A stretch of 64,000 nt of DNA from Triatoma infestans (taxonomy: Eukaryota > Arthropoda > Insecta > Hemiptera > Reduviidae): NCBI GenBank assembly GCA_011037195.1, contig JAAEAF010005033.1, positions 24,690 to 88,689 on the forward strand, given 5' to 3'. The position numbers and the translations under genes are program-made. Positions 59,399 to 64,000 of the stretch are shown here, piece after piece (the stretch's first letter is position 1; every line of letters starts with the position of its first letter). Under the pieces are notes generated by a model. It worked only from the letters and a program-made list of their open reading frames with translations, was not told the origin of the DNA and searched no databases.

Positions 59399-59414
59399 TA
59401 ATTTTCATTGGTCT

Positions 59415-59850
59415 TATTGCTTCCCCTTCCTCTTAATGTAAGAGGAAGTATTGCGGCCATGCCAGATTTTCCAAATTGAGTTTTCACTGGAAATATATGT
59501 TCTGGGGATCTACTGATTACGTAAGAAACAATTACAGGAAGCTCAAACTTGGTATTCCGTTTAGGTAATACCACCGCATCAGACATTAAGATTTCGGGCA
59601 GAAATTCATTAACCGGAAGAGCCACTTTACTGATTTTTTTTGTTGCAATTTTCTCGGAAATGGCTCCAACGATTTTCTTTAAACGTCCGTATACTATCTA
59701 CCTCGAAACGAATTGATTTTTTGTGAGTTCTGAGGGAACAGTAAGCGTTTGCTTTTTTCAAAGTATAATATATGGGGTTGTACCATCTATATAGTAATAC
59801 ACATTAGAAACATTGGTAAAATTCCAAATTTGATGGTAATAGGTGAAATG
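59415..59850 (+). repeat. TIR/hairpin family, diverged head and one unit
   Basis: CCTCTTAATGTAAGAGGAAG (hairpin relic), GAGTTTTCACTGGAAATATA, TTAACCGGAAGAGCCAC and AAATGGCTCCAACGATTTTC follow in family order; the 3' end is lost. Confidence 0.68.
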
Positions 59851-61409
59851 TTTTTTGATGTGACGTGTTGTTGTAGTTAGTGGCTTGAGCGGTTTATAAA
59901 TGGGCTTGTGAGTATATATGTTTAAGAGAGAGAAGTATCAGAAATAAGAAGGTAGTCACCACTGCTAACAATAAATATATTCTATTAAAATAATAACTAC
60001 AAGTTATTTGCAAATAAATTATTAACTTATTAATATGCAGTGATGCTAGAGAGAGCGAAAAACAAGTGTTCTGCTTCGGTGTCTCCAACCCAACTATATC
60101 TTAATAAATGATCTCGAATAAAGGCAAATCTCGCATGGTTTATGAGAGCGATTCCTGAAGCAAGTGTTCAGGAATTGGTTTCATTTGGCTTTGAAAGCAG
60201 AATGCAGACTGTCCTGAAGGAATGCCCTCTCTAACAAAACAGTTGGCCAAGTGGTATTGTATTAATTTAACGGATTTTTGTGCCTTTGTTTCCCTGACTC
60301 TTTTCACTGCACTAAGATAAATTTAAAATATTAACAAAATTAGATTTTTGATACTATAAAATATTCTAAACTATTTTTCAAAACTATTATTTTCTTTTAT
60401 TTCTTTCTTCCACTACATAGGTTATCTAGAAATGCTTGCTGCATAGATAAAAACGTATCACTTTTATTTGAAACATTGTTCTGAAAAAATTGATATTTGG
60501 GGGCGGGTATTGTGGAAGTTAGTTTAAATTTATAACTGCACAAGGTTTTTTTTTTTTTTTTGTTCTGACAGAGTGCTCCCCCCACATAAGGCCGCTCAGG
60601 TATACAAGTAAAAATCCCCATCACGATTTTTACGCCCAGCCCAACTAAACATTGTAACGTTGCAATTTTAAAGAAAATTTCTTGGATAAATTGTATTTAT
60701 TAGAATATGAGTGTATTTCATACCAGATTTTCATGCCTAAAGTAAAATTTGAGAATTAATCTGGATATAACAAGCAATTTCGAAGCAAAGCTTTAATGTT
60801 TTTATTGAATACTTCTTCTATTCTGTCAGATTTTTTTAATTTTCTAAAAAAAAAAAACATTACCTTCCAAGTAATCAGGATTTTTTGTTTTAAACGAGAA
60901 TCTGTGACTTCGGCCTTTTCTCTAAAATAATATTTGAAAATTTTGTTTCAACCTTATTTTCATATAAAAGATAATATAAGCAAAAACGCACTGAAATCAG
61001 TCAATTCTTATTGGGATAAAAAAAAATACAACTTACTAAGAGACGGACGGAAAAACATTTCGCTAAACTAAAGAAGCTTGAATAAGCTTAAATTGTGCGG
61101 GTGCCACAAATTGTTACGAACATAGAACAACCAATGTGAACGCAATACATTGTGTTCAGAATTTTATATTAATCATAATTTTTTTCAATTGATCTATTTG
61201 TATTGATAACTGGTTTCCATTGTTTATGATTTCCTCAAGGAATGATTTTATTTTTATTTTAAATACGAACTAAAAATTTTATGTTGCTCCAATAATGAGA
61301 CGTAACTTAGGTACATTAAACTTAAAAAGAATTATAGAGGGAAAAAAGGGCATTTATCAGTTTGGAAAATTCAACGAAGTAGCGTAACAAACCCTATAAA
61401 TGATTATTA
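59851..61409. other. AT-rich intergenic with small repeat pieces
   Basis: A unit fragment at about 60440-60500 (AACGTATCACTTTTATTTGA) and the short repeat at 60580-60670 shared with 40520-40620. No gene recognised. Confidence 0.4.
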
Positions 61410-62768
61410 TATAGGGTGACCAGAGTTATATGCTCCACCCAGTTTTTTTTTAAACGGCGGGAAATTTCGAAAAAATAGAAAACACGTATTTAATCATTTT
61501 TAGGCTAGTTTATTTTCAGTGATTGATCCATTTTTTTAAACCCCAATATCCAGAGATACAGCATCCAACTTTTTTTTTTCAAATGGAACATTATATTTTT
61601 TTTTGCATATTTTTATAGTAATTGAGCCTCTAAAAAAATAAAAATAAAAAAATTTAAAATCGGTTAGGTTTTTCAAAAGTTATGGTAATTTAAAATATGA
61701 AAAACAAATTTCAGTTTAATGTCAAAATTACCTTATTTTTTTTTTAAAGAAGCTGTTCAACTGATTAAGGTTACTGTACACTTTATTTTTTAGATATCCC
61801 CACAAAAAATAGTCCATTGGGGTTAAGTCCGGAGATCGAGGTGGCCATTGGATCGGACCATGAGTTCCTAACCACTTTTCGTGGAAATTTCTGTCCAGGT
61901 AACGTCGAACAACTCTCGCATTATGTGCCGGGCAACCATCTTGTTGAAAATACATATCTAGCCGACGTTTTAGAGGAACATCTTCAAGCAGAACTGGCAA
62001 AATGTCTCTTAAAAAAGTTAGATACCTTTCACCAGTTAAGTTCCCTCTGTAGAAGTATGGGCCGATTAGTTGGTTTCCTAAAACTCCACACCAAACGTTT
62101 GTAGAAAAAACAACCTGATGGCGTGTGGCGAAGGTAACTTGTGGATTTTCTTCTGCCCATATTCTAAAGTTCCAGCGATTAAGAAGGCCATTGTTGGTAA
62201 ACTTTGATTCATCAGTCCATAAAATTGTGCATTTTTTGTGGGGATATCTAAAAAATAAATGTACAGTAACCTTAATCCCATGACTTCAGTCGAAGATATG
62301 GAACGTCGAATAACTCTAGCCTGCCTAGATGTTGACTTTGCCACCTAAGTGCTGCTACAAACAGAGCGTGGGAAGTCCAGAGCTTTGGCTTGCCTATCCG
62401 TTGATGGTGCCCAGTTTGAAGAGCTTCTTTAAAGAAAAAATAAGGTAATTTTGACATTAAACTGAAATTTGTTTTTCATATTTTAAATTACCATAACTTT
62501 TGAAAAACCTAACCGATTTTAATTTTTTTTTTTTTATTTTTTTTAGAGGCTCAATTACTATAAAAATATGCAAAAAAAAATATAATGTTCCATTTGAAAA
62601 AAAAAAAGTTGGATGCTGTATCTCGGGATATTGGGGTATAAAAAAATGGATCAATCACTGAAAATAAACTAGACTAAAAATGATTAAATACGTGTTTTCT
62701 ATTTTTTCGAAATTTCCCGCCGTTTAAAAAAAAAAGTGGGTGGAGCATATAACTCTGGTCACCCTGTA
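61410..62768 (-). mobile_element. DD41D mariner-like element with very long inverted repeats
   Basis: Inverted repeats of about 350 bp (61410-61757 and 62421-62768) start TA(C/T)AGGGTGACCAG and are nearly identical. TA flanks both outer ends, as expected for a Tc1/mariner target. The transposase region between is on the minus strand. The DD41D spacing matches the family called rosa in the literature; that assignment is from recall of the family signature. Confidence 0.88.
61741..62228 (-). pseudogene. DD41D transposase, catalytic part only
   Basis: An uninterrupted reading from 62228 to about 61741 begins WTDESKFTNNGLLNRWN, where TDE holds the first catalytic Asp, continues through FSTNVWCGVLGNQLIGPYFY, then YFQQDGCPAHNARVVRRYL (second Asp) and PPRSPDLTPMDYFLWGYLKN (third Asp), with 41 residues between the last two. 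The N-terminal DNA-binding half is not joined in frame. At 62232-62277 there is instead an inverted copy of the C-terminal codons (61763-61807), followed by decayed N-terminal-like sequence to about 62420. The copy cannot make a full transposase. Confidence 0.85.
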
Positions 62769-63010
62769 TATAATTCAGAATTGTCCTAATTTTATAAGAC
62801 CCTGAAAAGAACAAAAAAAAAAAAAAAAAAAATTTCAGAAACCAACCAATGTGTATTTGATATTAATAAAGATTGTATTGTACACGTTGTTAAATAATTT
62901 TCTCACAAGACGAAAAACCATTTTTTCCCTTGGGCGCTTTTTTTTTGTTTTTTTACCAGGAAGTATTTATAATAATTGTTTTAGGTTAAATATAGAAATT
63001 ATTTGTTCAT

Positions 63011-63043
<33 letters not shown>

Positions 63044-63520
63044 AATTAATAGAGGATATGTTTAAATTTAGAAGGATTTTTCGTAATTTGTTCTTACGAT
63101 TATTATTATACGTTTTATTTATGTTAATGACCTAAAAAAAAAAAAATGGCACAAAATTTTCCTTATAAATATTTTAAAAATTATTCGAAAATGATTATTT
63201 GTGTAGGTAGGTTATAGACTAATTATATATTGAATATAATCTATTTATTTTTTTCCCTAGCTAGGTAGAAGTTTTTAAAACCTTTAAAAAAAAAGCAATA
63301 TTTTAACCTTCAGAAATTTTTTCTGTGATTTCTTACAATATACTTAACATTTCGGCGTATTTTTTTTGCACCATTCTCAAAGAGTAAATATTATATAATA
63401 AAGTCAAAATTAATTATATAATGAATTTACAAGGAAATCATTTTTTTTTTTTGTAATAATACTGAATTATATAAAAACACATGTTTAAATTATATTTATT
63501 TTAATAATATTATTGTCTAA
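62769..63520. other. AT-rich intergenic, nothing recognised
   Basis: Long poly-A run at about 63011-63041 and a shorter one at 62813-62831. No gene seen. Confidence 0.4.
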
Positions 63521-63528
63521 AAAAAAAT

Positions 63529-64000
63529 CTGGTGTGAAACACTCACACAACTTTCTCTCACTCCAGTTCTCAAAATGATAATTGATAAATTTTATAGTTT
63601 GTGTACCAAATTTAATGAAATTCGTCGAAAACTGAAAAAACTGTTCAGTAAAAGCGCACTTCCGGTTTACTAATTTTCTTGAAACTCGGAATTTCAGCCA
63701 TCTATTTATTTCTAACTAATTATGTTTGGATGATAGAATTGTATAATGAACTAGGGATAGCACTTTGATGAAAATCTAACCCCACCCCTCCCCTAAAGTG
63801 CTCTTAAAAGAAATTTCCCAGAGAAATGTTTTAGATAAAAGTTGTAGATCTTTGCATGTTTAGTTTATATACGAAGTTTCAAAAAAATCGTCAAAGCCAT
63901 TTTTGAGAAAATTGCGAAAAAGTGAATAAATCATTTAGTAAAGTGGTAAAGTAAACGCACTTCCAGTTATCCGATTTTTTTCAAACTCGGAATTTCAACA
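63529..64000 (-). repeat. TIR/hairpin family copy running off the window
   Basis: Starts TCTGGTGTGAAACACTCAC, with TCTCTCACTCCAGTTCTC and two units begun (CTTCCGGTTTACTAATTTTC near 63658, ACTTCCAGTTATCCGATTTT near 63958). Continues past 64000. Confidence 0.85.

Overview
The window is AT-rich nuclear DNA from an animal, most likely an arthropod and probably an insect. The reasons are intron-containing genes with GT/AG splicing, protein similarity to animal eIF3a and DENND10, and mariner-type transposons, tRNA-derived SINEs and arthropod-style non-LTR retrotransposon fragments. A hemipteran is a guess; the sequence does not fix the order.

Genes (about 1.3-15.3 kb). Two housekeeping genes stand head to head. 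The gene for eukaryotic translation initiation factor 3 subunit A (eIF3a) is on the minus strand with 15 exons visible; its 3' end lies beyond the left edge. DENND10 (FAM45-type DENN domain protein) is on the plus strand and complete in nine exons. Their start codons are 643 bp apart, so they may share a promoter region. Introns of both genes carry transposon debris, including a dead mariner inside DENND10 intron 8.

Repeat field (about 15.4-64 kb). I find no host gene here. The sequence is a nested mosaic of these families: (1) a dominant family of 0.5-1.3 kb non-coding elements with matching 15-bp inverted sequences near both ends, hairpins at both ends, a TG microsatellite, and two to four internal units of about 290 bp carrying an ETS-like ACCGGAAGT motif; it is present on both strands and partly joined head to tail. 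(2) Fold-back elements whose arms contain hammerhead-ribozyme-like motifs; two copies are flanked by 12-13 bp direct repeats. (3) Two tRNA-derived SINE families. (4) Many dead non-LTR retrotransposon pieces (reverse transcriptase, RNase H and C-terminal zinc-finger regions). (5) A DD41D mariner-like element with inverted repeats of about 350 bp.

The most interesting candidates are the hammerhead-like motifs, whose stems I and II differ in sequence but keep pairing between two repeat families, and the tandem-forming TIR/hairpin family, which looks more like a Helentron-derived (HINE/DINE-like) element than a classical MITE.
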